Assembly (NCBI RefSeq): GCF_001182045.1
Contig: NZ_CVTY01000007.1
Coordinates: 124,001 to 188,000 of the forward strand
Length of the DNA: 64,000 nt
Source: Dakarella massiliensis
Lineage (GTDB): Bacteria > Pseudomonadota > Gammaproteobacteria > Burkholderiales > Burkholderiaceae_F
Direction of reading: 5' to 3'
The notes beneath the pieces were generated by a model. That model searched no databases. It was not told the DNA's origin and was given only the letters and a program-made list of their open reading frames with translations. Shown in pieces: positions 1-8,399 of this stretch (within the stretch, counting starts at the first letter, position 1; every line of letters begins with the position of its first letter). Made by a program: the position numbers and the translations under genes.

Positions 1-1
1 A

Positions 2-91
2 CGGAACGCGGCCGGCATGAATATCCGGGCCGCGAGGAATATCGCCGAGTGGGCCCGCGGAACCCTGGATCCGAAGTACGTGGTGAAGTAA
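2..91 (+). CDS. C-terminal end of an upstream gene (partial)
   Basis: An open frame enters from the left edge and stops with TAA at 89-91, leaving 29 residues that end in ARNIAEWARGTLDPKYVVK. A strong hairpin terminator follows at once, which supports a real gene end. The ending loosely resembles the tail of D-isomer-specific 2-hydroxyacid dehydrogenases, where a helix of the form ARNI-x-A/E-W is followed by a short PxYVV tail. This is only a guess from a very short fragment. Confidence 0.45.
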   Translation, partial: RNAAGMNIRAARNIAEWARGTLDPKYVVK

Positions 92-95
92 AAGC

Positions 96-123
96 AAAAG
101 GCGGAATTTCAATTCCGCCTTTT
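96..123. terminator. Bidirectional Rho-independent terminator
   Basis: A perfect 12-bp inverted repeat (AAAAGGCGGAAT at 96-107, ATTCCGCCTTTT at 112-123) with a 4-nt loop lies between two converging genes. The A and T flanks would give a U-tract on either strand, so it can end both the partial gene on the left and the MarC-family gene. Confidence 0.85.
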
Positions 124-147
124 CTGCACCTGGGGAACGAAGTCTGT

Positions 148-747
148 TTACTTCAGGAAAGCGGCGATGCCTGTGAACATCAGCTGACAGCTGAGGGCCG
201 CGAGCACCAGCCCCGTGATTTTGGAAAGCATCGCGATACCGTTCGCGCCGAGCACGCTTTTCACGCGGTCTGCGACAAAGAGCATCAGTCCGACAGTAAG
301 ACACGCCGCCACAATGCAGGCAAGCGTCTCCGCCTTCTTGATATAGGTGGGCGATTCCGCGGCGGCAATGACGAGAGCGCCGACCGTGCCGGGGCCGATT
401 GTGATCGGAATGGCGAGCGGCACAATCGCGAGGCTCATGAGCGAGCTGTCAGTCGACGGAAGAGAAAACTTTCCCTGGGTGAGCGACACCGCGGAAAGGA
501 AGAGCAGGGCACCCGCGCCGATTCGGAAAGAGTCCACTGTGATTCCGAAGAGATCAAAAATCGTTTCCCCGAAGAGAAAAAGCAGGATCGAGGTGAGAAC
601 GATACCGACCGTCACGCGGCCTGCGAGGGCCCGCTGCATCCGCGTTTCTACCTTTTCAGTAAGCGCGAGAAAAACCGCGAGAATGAAGAACGGGGTGAGC
701 AGAAAGAAAAACTTGATATAAACCGAGACGGCTGCTGAAAGGGACAT
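148..747 (-). CDS. MarC-family integral membrane protein
   Basis: This 199-residue protein has about six hydrophobic segments spread over its length and matches the small MarC/UPF0056 inner-membrane family. The conserved stretch near residues 110-125 (PLAIPITIGPGTVGALV) is the family hallmark, followed by the usual second half with GANGIAMLSKITGLVLAA. Length is typical. Members have been proposed as transporters but their substrate is not established, and the old link to multiple antibiotic resistance is not supported. It is monocistronic: a terminator follows and about 260 bp of promoter region shared with the divergent sugar kinase precedes it. Confidence 0.9.
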   Translation of the reverse strand: MSLSAAVSVYIKFFFLLTPFFILAVFLALTEKVETRMQRALAGRVTVGIVLTSILLFLFGETIFDLFGITVDSFRIGAGALLFLSAVSLTQGKFSLPSTDSSLMSLAIVPLAIPITIGPGTVGALVIAAAESPTYIKKAETLACIVAACLTVGLMLFVADRVKSVLGANGIAMLSKITGLVLAALSCQLMFTGIAAFLK

Positions 748-1008
748 ATCGGATACTTCTGGGGGCTGTTTGTTATGGTTTACGTGAATAGTTTACACGG
801 AAACCCGTGGGCAAATTCATAATTCCTAACAGTTTTGCCCGTTGGTCACAAAAACGTGCTAACCACTAGTGTGTAGTTGGTTCCGGATCGGTACAATCGA
901 TCAGTTCATCACAGGAAGCGGAAGATGGCACTTTACGGCCTGCAGGTCTCACCTGCCTGCACCCCGCAGTTTTTCCCTTCCCTCAATCAGAGGTTTTAAA
1001 AGAACATT
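748..1008. promoter_or_regulatory. Divergent intergenic region, MarC-family gene / FGGY kinase
   Basis: This 261-bp non-coding stretch must hold the promoters of both divergent genes. It contains an imperfect dyad around 857-878 (AACCACTA and TAGTTGGTT arms, one base unpaired) that could be an operator for the kinase. No clear sigma-70 hexamer pair stands out. Confidence 0.35.
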
Positions 1009-2559
1009 ATGGGAAAGCTTTATCTCGGATTTGACGCCGGTACTCAGAGCGTCAAGGTCGCGGTCTATGACAGCAGCTGGACAAAGGTTGCGTCCCACAG
1101 TCTTCCGACTACCCTCGGGTATCCGAATCCGGGCTGGGTTCAGATGGATGCGGACGAATACGTCGCGAATACGGTTACGTGCATGAAGGCCTGCAGCGAA
1201 GAGCTTCGCCGCAAGGGCTACAATCCGGCGGATGTCGCTGCCATTATGGGTGACGGCATTATCTGCGGTATCACCGGTATTGACGCTGATGGCAACGCGA
1301 TTACTCCCTTCATCAACTATCTGGATTCCCGGACGAAGGAAGACGTTGACGCGATCAACAGCACGCCCCGCGAGATCTGGGGCCGTGAGACCGGAAACCC
1401 GGAAGCTTCCTGTATGTTTCCGGCGATGTTCGCCCGCTGGTTCCTGAAGAATTCCGACGCGTTCAAAGAACGCGGCGTGAAGTTTGTCCATGACGCGCCG
1501 TATATCCTTATGCATCTTGCGGGTCTCAAGGCTGAGGACGCCTTTATTGACTGGGGCACGATGTCTGGCTGGGGTCTTGGCTACCGCGTGATGGATAAGG
1601 TCTGGAGCGAGGAACAGCTTGAGATTCTCGGCATCGATCCGAAATACATGCCGAAGATCCTGAAGCCCTGGGATATTGTCGGAAAACTCACCGCTGAAAT
1701 GGCTGAGAAGACTGGTTTCGCGGAAGGCACGCTTGTCTGCGCGGGCGCCGGCGACACGATGCAGTCGATGCTCGGCAGCGGTGTCTTTGAGTCTGGTCAG
1801 GGCGTTGACGTAGCGGGTACCTGCTCGATGTTCTGCGTTTCGACGGACGGCATTGTTCCCGAGCTCTCGAAACCCGGTTCCGGTCTGATCTTCAATTCCG
1901 GCTCCCTTCCGGACACCTATTTCTACTGGGGCTATATCCGCACGGGAGGTCTTGCGCTTCGCTGGTTCAAGGACAACATCTGCCTGAAGTCAGACGATCC
2001 GAAATACTACGTGCCGCTTTCCGAAATGGCGGAAAAGGTTCCTGCGGGCTGCAATGGCGTCCTCTTCCTTCCGTATCTCACGGGCGGCACCGGTGATGAA
2101 GCGAACGCTTCCGGCTGCTTCCTCAACCTCACGCTGGATGATGATCAGGGCGTGATGTGGCGCGCTGTGCTTGAGGCGATCGGCTACGACTATATGGAGA
2201 TCACGGATACGTACCGTGCCTCCGGTGTCCCGCTGAAGCGCATTACGGTGACGGAAGGCGGTTCGCGCGACTCTCTCTGGAATCAGATCAAGGCGGATAT
2301 GCTCGCGTCTGACGTCGTCCGTTTCCGCAACGCGGGCGGCGCGGTCGTCACGAACTGCGTTTTCGCGGCTCTCGCGTCGGGCGGAGTGAAGGACGTGATT
2401 CCGGCGCTTCAGAAAACGATCGTGCGCGATGCTTCTTACGCCCCGAACCCCGCGAATTCCGAGCTTTACCGCGATCTCTTCATGAAGAAGGTGAAGCTTG
2501 TGAAGCAGGATATGCGTGAAGCCTTCAAGACGCTCCGAAGCATGAAGTCTTTCCGCTGA
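1009..2559 (+). CDS. FGGY-family carbohydrate kinase (xylulokinase-like)
   Basis: This 516-residue cytoplasmic kinase would phosphorylate a sugar or polyol with ATP. The N-terminal phosphate-binding motif FDAGTQSVKV (residues 6-15) opens the first actin-like domain. The second domain starts near residue 240 with AGAGDTMQSMLGSG and carries the glycine-rich adenosine motif TEGGSRDSLWNQIKADML near residue 415. Length and domain order fit XylB-like members; the true sugar cannot be read from sequence. No sugar transporter, isomerase or regulator lies next to it, which is unusual for this family; the adjacent AEC carrier is convergent. Followed by a terminator. Confidence 0.9.
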   Translation: MGKLYLGFDAGTQSVKVAVYDSSWTKVASHSLPTTLGYPNPGWVQMDADEYVANTVTCMKACSEELRRKGYNPADVAAIMGDGIICGITGIDADGNAITPFINYLDSRTKEDVDAINSTPREIWGRETGNPEASCMFPAMFARWFLKNSDAFKERGVKFVHDAPYILMHLAGLKAEDAFIDWGTMSGWGLGYRVMDKVWSEEQLEILGIDPKYMPKILKPWDIVGKLTAEMAEKTGFAEGTLVCAGAGDTMQSMLGSGVFESGQGVDVAGTCSMFCVSTDGIVPELSKPGSGLIFNSGSLPDTYFYWGYIRTGGLALRWFKDNICLKSDDPKYYVPLSEMAEKVPAGCNGVLFLPYLTGGTGDEANASGCFLNLTLDDDQGVMWRAVLEAIGYDYMEITDTYRASGVPLKRITVTEGGSRDSLWNQIKADMLASDVVRFRNAGGAVVTNCVFAALASGGVKDVIPALQKTIVRDASYAPNPANSELYRDLFMKKVKLVKQDMREAFKTLRSMKSFR

Positions 2560-2580
2560 GAAGCTCCTGTAAGCTAACAA

Positions 2581-2618
2581 AAAGCCGCCGGTTTCTCAAA
2601 AAGAACCGGCGGCTTTCT
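2581..2618. terminator. Rho-independent terminator after the FGGY kinase
   Basis: The inverted repeat AAGCCGCCGGTTCT / AGAACCGGCGGCTT (with a short CAAAA-type loop) is flanked by A and T runs, so it can end the kinase transcript and the converging AEC gene. Confidence 0.85.
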
Positions 2619-2645
2619 TGTTGGTGAAATCGCTTCCGTTCTTTA

Positions 2646-3596
2646 TCAGAGGTAGAGCCAGAAGAAGATCGGGCAGAGCACCGCGAGGAACACGATCGTG
2701 GTGGACACGAAAGCGGCCATCGCGGTGTCGGTCTTCAGACCATAAAGCGCGCAGCAGAACACTGTGTTGATCGCGACAGGGCAGGCGGACTGGATAACGA
2801 GCGTTGCCGTGATCGTCTTATCCGAGAACACGAAGAAGCAGAAGAGCCAGATAATCGCCGGCATCACAATGAATTTCAGCGGAATCAGCTTCAGCACATT
2901 GAGGTTCAGCTGACGGCGGGCGGCCGCGAAGTTGAGAAGCAGGCCCACCGGAAGGAACTGGATCCAGGCCGAAATATGAACGAGCGCGGCAAAGAACGGG
3001 GCAAAGCAGTCCGGCTGCTTCACGCCGCCGAGAGAAAGCGCGGCGCCCGCGAGCATGCCGAGGATTGACACCTGATTCCAGGTGAAGAACATCTCACGGA
3101 AGGTGCGCTTTTTGGAAAGGCCTCGCTGGGTATCGGCCATATCGTGGAACTTCTGACAGACCGGGAAGCAGAAGAGAATCAGCACGATACTCTGCAGCAC
3201 GCCGATCACCTGGACGTAGGCGAACGACGTGGCACCAAGCAGCATGAAGCAGAGAAGACCGCCAAGCGTGCTGGTATTTCCAAGCATGGAGGACACCACG
3301 AGGGCGCCGCGTTCCAGCGGATCCTCAACTTTCTTCGTGATTGCCATGCCGAGGAAATACGGCACGAAAAGAATAATGAGACCGGCAATCGGGATCAGTG
3401 CCACTTCTGCGGTGAACTTCAGCTTCCAGAAAGCGACAAAGGCGAGGACCGTGAAGAGACCCCGGACATTCAGCTTGATCATGAAGTCATTGAATGCCGG
3501 CTTGACGAGATTTTTCTGCTTCAGAAAGTAGCCGATCGATATCGGACCGATGATATCAATCAGAAGCAGCACAACTCGCATTAATGTATCGTCCAT
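2646..3596 (-). CDS. AEC (auxin efflux carrier) family transporter
   Basis: This 316-residue membrane protein has about ten hydrophobic segments arranged as two five-helix halves, the layout of the AEC/MdcF family. Recognisable parts are DIIGPISIGYFLKQK at the start, SSMLGNTSTLGG near residue 105 and ACPVAINTVFCCALYG near residue 270, where the family has its crossover helices. Bacterial members export or take up small organic anions such as malonate or malate; the substrate here is unknown. It is transcribed alone from the 343-bp region to its right, which holds repeated TCTGAC elements. Confidence 0.85.
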   Translation of the reverse strand: MDDTLMRVVLLLIDIIGPISIGYFLKQKNLVKPAFNDFMIKLNVRGLFTVLAFVAFWKLKFTAEVALIPIAGLIILFVPYFLGMAITKKVEDPLERGALVVSSMLGNTSTLGGLLCFMLLGATSFAYVQVIGVLQSIVLILFCFPVCQKFHDMADTQRGLSKKRTFREMFFTWNQVSILGMLAGAALSLGGVKQPDCFAPFFAALVHISAWIQFLPVGLLLNFAAARRQLNLNVLKLIPLKFIVMPAIIWLFCFFVFSDKTITATLVIQSACPVAINTVFCCALYGLKTDTAMAAFVSTTIVFLAVLCPIFFWLYL

Positions 3597-3940
3597 TTCG
3601 GGCCCTCTTCTCCCAAGGTTTTTTGAAGCGTAAGGCGCATGAGCTTACGCCCATGAAATAGGCAGAGGTTGCTGAAAAACCCCGAAAACAGGGGATACTA
3701 AAGGAAATACCTAAAGTCAGACGGATAGGGGCGCCTAGGTCAATCTGACTATCTACGTATCTCACTATAGAGGCGGTCTGACCTCAGAATGGATGGGACA
3801 ATGGCTCGCGGAGAGTAGGGCTGAAGGGGAAGTAACTGCGTGATTTCTGAACAGGATTTCGGGGATGGGTGAAATTCGAGACACAAAAAAGGCACTTCAT
3901 TTCTGAACTGCCTTTCTGATCGGATCAGCCAGCGAGGATT
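3597..3940. promoter_or_regulatory. Intergenic region with repeated TCTGAC elements upstream of the AEC gene
   Basis: No gene is visible. GTCAGA occurs at 3716-3721 and its complement TCTGAC at 3744-3749 and 3777-3782, and AGGTCA (3737-3742) pairs with TGACCT (3779-3784). Such clustered half-sites suggest an operator upstream of the AEC transporter. The regulator is unknown. Confidence 0.4.
3888..3915 (-). terminator. Terminator of the Ala/Lys-rich protein gene
   Basis: AAAGGCA (3888-3894) and TGCCTTT (3909-3915), extended inward by TTC/GAA, form a hairpin. On the minus strand it is followed by a U-run (AAAAAA at 3885-3890). Confidence 0.7.
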
Positions 3941-4516
3941 TTAGGCCTTCGGCTCTTCCTTCTTCGCTTCAGGAGCCGGAGCGGCGACTGCGGCAGCGGC
4001 CTCAGCGCGGGCTTCCTTTTTCACGGGGTTCGGAACCGACTTCTGAACGGGCTTATCAGCCTGCTTCGGCTTCGAGCCGGCCTTTCCCTTGCGGGCAGCG
4101 ATTTCAGCCTGACGGGCGGCCTCGCGCTCAGCCTTCTCGCGGATCTTATGAATGAAGCGGCGGACACGCTCAGCTTCATTTTCCGTCAGCCAGAAGCTCT
4201 TCTGTGAGCGGCCTTCAGCAATCTGTGCGTCACGGAACGCCTTCCAGTCGCCGGAAGTCTTCTTCAGAGCCTGCTGCAGAGCGCCCATGGGAGCGGGGTG
4301 ATCGTGACCGCGGCCATTATGACGGTCGCCGTTTCCGCGATGATCGCCGTGGCGATTTCCCTTCTTGCCCTGAGGGGCCTTGGCAGGACGCTTGGCGTCA
4401 GAAGCCTGGGCGGGTGCCTTGGTTTCTGCGGCGGGAGCAGCCTTCTCTTCAGTCTTTGCTTTTTCAGGCGCTGCGGCAGCGGTTTCAGCTGCCTGATCAG
4501 TCGTGGTGGGTTCCAT
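3941..4516 (-). CDS. Ala/Lys/Pro-rich charged protein of unknown function
   Basis: A 191-residue protein with no signal peptide or membrane helix. Residues 1-65 and the last 45 are Ala/Pro/Lys/Glu-rich low-complexity sequence, likely disordered, with a His/Gly/Asn/Arg-rich patch around residues 45-75. The middle part (GALQQALKKTSGDWKAFRDA through RRFIHKIREKAEREA) is predicted helical and basic. The pattern of a short basic helical core with disordered charged tails would suit nucleic-acid binding, but I recognise no named domain. I chose ATG at 4516, preceded by a weak AGGA; an upstream TTG at 4543 would add nine residues. Confidence 0.7.
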   Translation of the reverse strand: MEPTTTDQAAETAAAAPEKAKTEEKAAPAAETKAPAQASDAKRPAKAPQGKKGNRHGDHRGNGDRHNGRGHDHPAPMGALQQALKKTSGDWKAFRDAQIAEGRSQKSFWLTENEAERVRRFIHKIREKAEREAARQAEIAARKGKAGSKPKQADKPVQKSVPNPVKKEARAEAAAAVAAPAPEAKKEEPKA

Positions 4517-4677
4517 ATTCCTAATACCCTTTGTACGAAACAATCGCTTTGGGGCTCTTACCCGAAAGCTAATTCGCTAGAGTTTAGCGAAAAGCGCCGC
4601 AAATTGGAAAGCTTTTCAGTGGGTATGGGTTCTTTTTCTTAGAATGACGTAATCTGTTATCTGAATTCCCATCTCCC

Positions 4678-7578
4678 ATGCGACAGTCAGCCGTTCCCCG
4701 TCTGCTTTTCTCAATGATCCTCACCGCTATCGCGGCTGAGGCAGGGGCTTATACGGCGTCCTCCCCCTGGTTTCAGGGGAAGGGACCCGCGGTTCCCGCG
4801 CTGGCGGAATCAGCGTGGATCGGCGGGTGGCGAGAGGCGGGTGATCTGATGCCTGACTCCCGGATCATTCAGGGGAAACTTCCGAACGGTTTTCGATATG
4901 CGCTCTTTCCCGCTCCCCGGAAAGGAAAGGTGTCGCTTTCTCTTATTGTTGGCGCCGGGTCATACGCCGAGCGGCCATCTGAGCGGGGGTACGCCCACTT
5001 CACGGAACACCTCGCTTTTACGGGATCCACTCACTATCCATCAGGCACTGCTGCCCGGTTCTTTGAAGAAAACGGCATGAAGTTCGGGCGTGACGCGAAT
5101 GCCTTCACGTCCGGCAACCGGACCGTGTTCCGGATCACGCTCCAGAAAACGGATCAGAAGACACTCTCTGAATCCCTGCAGGTGCTCAGTGACTTCGCGG
5201 GCGGCGTGCTTTTCACGCCGGAGTCTGTCGCGAGTGAGCGGGGCGTTGTGCTCTCAGAACTTGCGCTCGCGGATACGGAGGAAGGGCGAACGCTCGCTGA
5301 TCAGAGAAAGTTTCTCTACGGCGGCACCCAGTTTGAGTTTCTCTCGGCGGGGGATCCTGCCGTGATTTCCGCGGCATCTCCCGAAAACCTGAAGCGCTTC
5401 TACCGGACCTGGTATGTCCCGCAGCGCATGATCCTCGCGGCGGCAGGTGACATCCGGACTGATGACCTTGTTCCGCTGATTGAGAAAACGTTTGGAACGC
5501 TTCAGGCGGGTACGCCGCCCCCGGTGCCTTATCTGGGTGACCCTGATCGGGAGGGAGTAAGAGCGTGGTCCGGTGTAATCCGGGGGAACCGGGCTCGGAT
5601 CCGGATCCGCGTCATGCGGAAACGGTCTCCGGCCGAGGACTCGGCAGCGTTAAGAAAATCCGGATACCTTATCGCCGCGGCTCAGAGTGTGCTCACTGAA
5701 CGGCTCTCACGCCGGGCAGAGGCGGGCGGCGCCCCCTGGGTGTCCGCGGCTGCTTATATCGGAATTCAGGATCCCTATCTGCCTGAGGCATCGCTTCGTA
5801 CGGATGGCGGTTCGTCCTCTTGGGAGGCTTCTCTTTCGGCGCTCCTCGCCGAACTGAAATCCGCGGAAACTGGTGTGACGGACGAGGAGGCGGCTCGCGC
5901 GAAGCGGAGAATCCGGACGGCCCTCGAAAGCGCGGTCAAAGCCGGAATTCCGGATCCGGACATCGCGGTGGAAGGGATGGAGACCGAACTCGCGTCCGGC
6001 CGTGTGATGACGTCCCTCGAAACGGATCTCGGTCTTTTTGACGCCGCAGCGCCTTCGATCACTGGCAAAGCGATTTCAGACGCCATTCGGGAAGTCTTTG
6101 AAACCGGTGCGGTCACAATTGAACTCATGGCGCCAGAGAAGGTGCGCGAGTCTGATCTTCTCCGGGCGTATGAGAGCGCGAAGCGGGGAGGGAGCGGGAG
6201 AGAGCCCGTCGGATCTCAGACCGGTAGAATCCGCTTCCCCTATCTCAGGCTTCCGCCGCTTCCGGATACACCGGCCCTCAGGGGAGCGGAGAGAAAAGCT
6301 GAAACCCGGGTGATGGCTCAGGGGGTTGAACTGAAAACACTGCCACTCGCTAACGGGGCAAAACTCAGCCTGCTGCCTGAAAAAAACGCGGAGGGTGTCA
6401 CCGTATCGCTTTTCTTCGGCCCGGGAACGGATGCCCTGCCGACTGACCGCCTGTGGGTTCCGCGGTTCGCGTCCCTCATTCTTCCTCAGCGCGGAGTCGG
6501 CCGGATGTCCCCCATGGAAACCGCGTCGTCTCTTGGTTCACTCGGTGTCCGGGTGTCTGAGTCGTACGCCGCGAAAACCGCGGTGATCCAGGGAACAGCC
6601 CCCGCGCAGCGCCTCAGGACGCTTTTTGAAGCCATCTGGACGCAGTACCTGGACCCGATGGTCGGCGAAGGGGACGCGGCGCGTGCGGCAGAAGGTGTTC
6701 TGAATACGGAAGACCGGATAGTGAACACGATGGATGGCGCGGTGACGTGGCGGCCTTCCTATTTCTTCCACGGCGGGAATCCGGCCTTCGCGCCGATCAC
6801 GAAAGCGGATACCGCGCGATTTACAAAGGAAGCGGCGCTTTCCTGGTTCCGTGACACCCGGAATCCCGGGCCGATCCGGATTCTGGTCACCGGATCCTTT
6901 GATGAAGCAGAGGCGCTGAAACTCGCGGAACAGCTTTTCGGAAACGAAATCATCCGCGGTCCCCGCCCCGCCGCGGCGAGATCCCGTTACCGGTTCCCGG
7001 CCGGAGTGGAAAAGACAGAAACCCTAAAGGAAACGACGCCGCGCGCCGGCGTGTTCACGGCTTGGGGATACACGCTTTCTCCGTCTGAGCGGGGAAATTC
7101 AGGGTACTGGGCCGGAAGAGCCGCAGCCGCCGCGCTCGATACCCGGATCCGCAGGATTCTGCGCTCTGAACTTGGTCTCACCTACAGTCCCTGGTGCCGG
7201 CTTGTCCGTGTTGAATCGGATCCGGAGGAAAGCTATATCGAGTCCGGAGTCCTCACCGAGGCCTCTGATATCGCTTCTGTGCGGACGCGGATCCGTGCGA
7301 TCGCGGCAGATCTCGCGAGGCATAGGATCACGGAGTCTGAGTTTTCGGAAATCAAATCGCCCCTCGCGTCTGAAATGAGGAACGCGATCGCGTCCCCGCG
7401 GTTCTGGCGGGAAGAAGCGGCGTATTCGATTGAAAACATCCGGGGCACTGATCCGGTGTCTGAACTCCGGGCGCTTGAGGGGCTGACCCTTTCTGACGTC
7501 AACGCGGCTATCCGGCGTGCCTTTGAGAGCCGCCCCGCGGTACTCATGATCCAAGGGCAGAAAAAAGGGGAGAAATAA
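4678..7578 (+). CDS. M16 family zinc metallopeptidase (pitrilysin type), exported
   Basis: This 966-residue protein starts with a signal peptide (hydrophobic stretch about residues 9-24). The first peptidase domain carries the inverted zinc motif HFTEH at residues 107-111 and the third ligand E187 in SERGVVLSEL, the exact spacing of M16 enzymes, so it should be active. A second, inactive M16-like domain follows after about residue 540, giving the two-half clamshell of pitrilysin/PqqL-type proteins. It probably degrades peptides in the periplasm. It stands alone; its stop codon lies inside the terminator stem shared with the converging TorD-like gene. Confidence 0.9.
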   Translation: MRQSAVPRLLFSMILTAIAAEAGAYTASSPWFQGKGPAVPALAESAWIGGWREAGDLMPDSRIIQGKLPNGFRYALFPAPRKGKVSLSLIVGAGSYAERPSERGYAHFTEHLAFTGSTHYPSGTAARFFEENGMKFGRDANAFTSGNRTVFRITLQKTDQKTLSESLQVLSDFAGGVLFTPESVASERGVVLSELALADTEEGRTLADQRKFLYGGTQFEFLSAGDPAVISAASPENLKRFYRTWYVPQRMILAAAGDIRTDDLVPLIEKTFGTLQAGTPPPVPYLGDPDREGVRAWSGVIRGNRARIRIRVMRKRSPAEDSAALRKSGYLIAAAQSVLTERLSRRAEAGGAPWVSAAAYIGIQDPYLPEASLRTDGGSSSWEASLSALLAELKSAETGVTDEEAARAKRRIRTALESAVKAGIPDPDIAVEGMETELASGRVMTSLETDLGLFDAAAPSITGKAISDAIREVFETGAVTIELMAPEKVRESDLLRAYESAKRGGSGREPVGSQTGRIRFPYLRLPPLPDTPALRGAERKAETRVMAQGVELKTLPLANGAKLSLLPEKNAEGVTVSLFFGPGTDALPTDRLWVPRFASLILPQRGVGRMSPMETASSLGSLGVRVSESYAAKTAVIQGTAPAQRLRTLFEAIWTQYLDPMVGEGDAARAAEGVLNTEDRIVNTMDGAVTWRPSYFFHGGNPAFAPITKADTARFTKEAALSWFRDTRNPGPIRILVTGSFDEAEALKLAEQLFGNEIIRGPRPAAARSRYRFPAGVEKTETLKETTPRAGVFTAWGYTLSPSERGNSGYWAGRAAAAALDTRIRRILRSELGLTYSPWCRLVRVESDPEESYIESGVLTEASDIASVRTRIRAIAADLARHRITESEFSEIKSPLASEMRNAIASPRFWREEAAYSIENIRGTDPVSELRALEGLTLSDVNAAIRRAFESRPAVLMIQGQKKGEK

Positions 7579-7592
7579 AAATTTCTCCCCTT
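7565..7592. terminator. Bidirectional terminator between M16 peptidase and TorD-like gene
   Basis: AAGGGGAGAAAT (7565-7576) pairs perfectly with ATTTCTCCCCTT (7581-7592) around an AAAA loop. The left arm overlaps the last codons of the peptidase gene. Confidence 0.75.
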
Positions 7593-7614
7593 CGTGCGAC
7601 GCGATTGTTTGCCT

Positions 7615-8307
7615 TCAATTGATCGGGCGGGCCGAAAGCGGCTCACCTTCGTATCCATTCTTATAAAGCGTCTCCTCAGCGACGAGGAAACGATGCAGGG
7701 CCTGCGCGACAAGTTCGAGGTTGGTTCCGGAGGCCTTTTCCCGGAGAACCTTGATTGTGGCGTAGCCAAGCGGTCTCAGATGCCCGAAGAAGAACCTCGC
7801 CTGCTCCTTATCGTCCGCTCTCTGCGAAATCAGCGCCTGAAGGAACGAGAACTCAGCGGGCAGTGTGTCCGCGAGCCGCTCCATTCCAGGCTCAATCGAG
7901 ATTCCGTTATCTGTATAGCGATCAAGCAGCCGGTTGCGGAACCCCTCCTCATCAAAGGTGAGGCTTTCGGGCTTGAGGAGCGCGGTTTCGGAAAGCATCT
8001 TCACGTCGCCGTTTTTGAAGAGGAGCGCGAGATCGGCGTTCATCTGCTCCACCGGATAGGGAGCAGGCTTCAGCTCGGGAGGCGGCTGCGGCAGCGCCAT
8101 CTGCTCCACAAAGGAGAGATCGTGCCATAGCGACTCCCACTGATTCGACGCCTCGCGGCGCTGCTCGGCATTGAAGAAAAAGAGAATAAACCAGAGGCAG
8201 ACGGAGGCACGCTTCGCGTCATACTGATACCTGAGCGTCTGCTTGGCGATCGCGTTCCAGTCAACGTTGCCGTTCATCTGGATATCGCCGCTGTTACCTG
8301 CTGCCAT
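7615..8307 (-). CDS. TorD/DmsD-like oxidoreductase maturation chaperone
   Basis: A 230-residue soluble, mostly helical protein. The middle and end follow the TorD-family pattern: NADLALLFKN near residue 90, then SLTFDEEGFRNRLLDRY, PAEFSFLQALI near residue 150, and GHLRPLGYATIKVL followed by LVAQALHRFLVAEE at the end. TorD/DmsD chaperones bind twin-arginine signal peptides of redox enzymes and guard cofactor loading before export. That would fit this genome, where several exported flavoproteins carry RR-type leaders, but no partner gene is adjacent. The first 85 residues are poorly conserved. Monocistronic. Confidence 0.65.
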   Translation of the reverse strand: MAAGNSGDIQMNGNVDWNAIAKQTLRYQYDAKRASVCLWFILFFFNAEQRREASNQWESLWHDLSFVEQMALPQPPPELKPAPYPVEQMNADLALLFKNGDVKMLSETALLKPESLTFDEEGFRNRLLDRYTDNGISIEPGMERLADTLPAEFSFLQALISQRADDKEQARFFFGHLRPLGYATIKVLREKASGTNLELVAQALHRFLVAEETLYKNGYEGEPLSARPIN

Positions 8308-8399
8308 AAATGAGTTCCGTATTGAAAAAAGACTGCTGATACACCTTATATAGGGGCAGGATCCCTGTATTTCAAGGGGTTGCGGCGATATAAAGGGTG

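Noticed and set aside
49..738. 229-codon plus-strand frame over the MarC gene
   Set aside because: It runs through the terminator and antisense to a well-matched membrane protein; highly charged and low-complexity, typical of a shadow.
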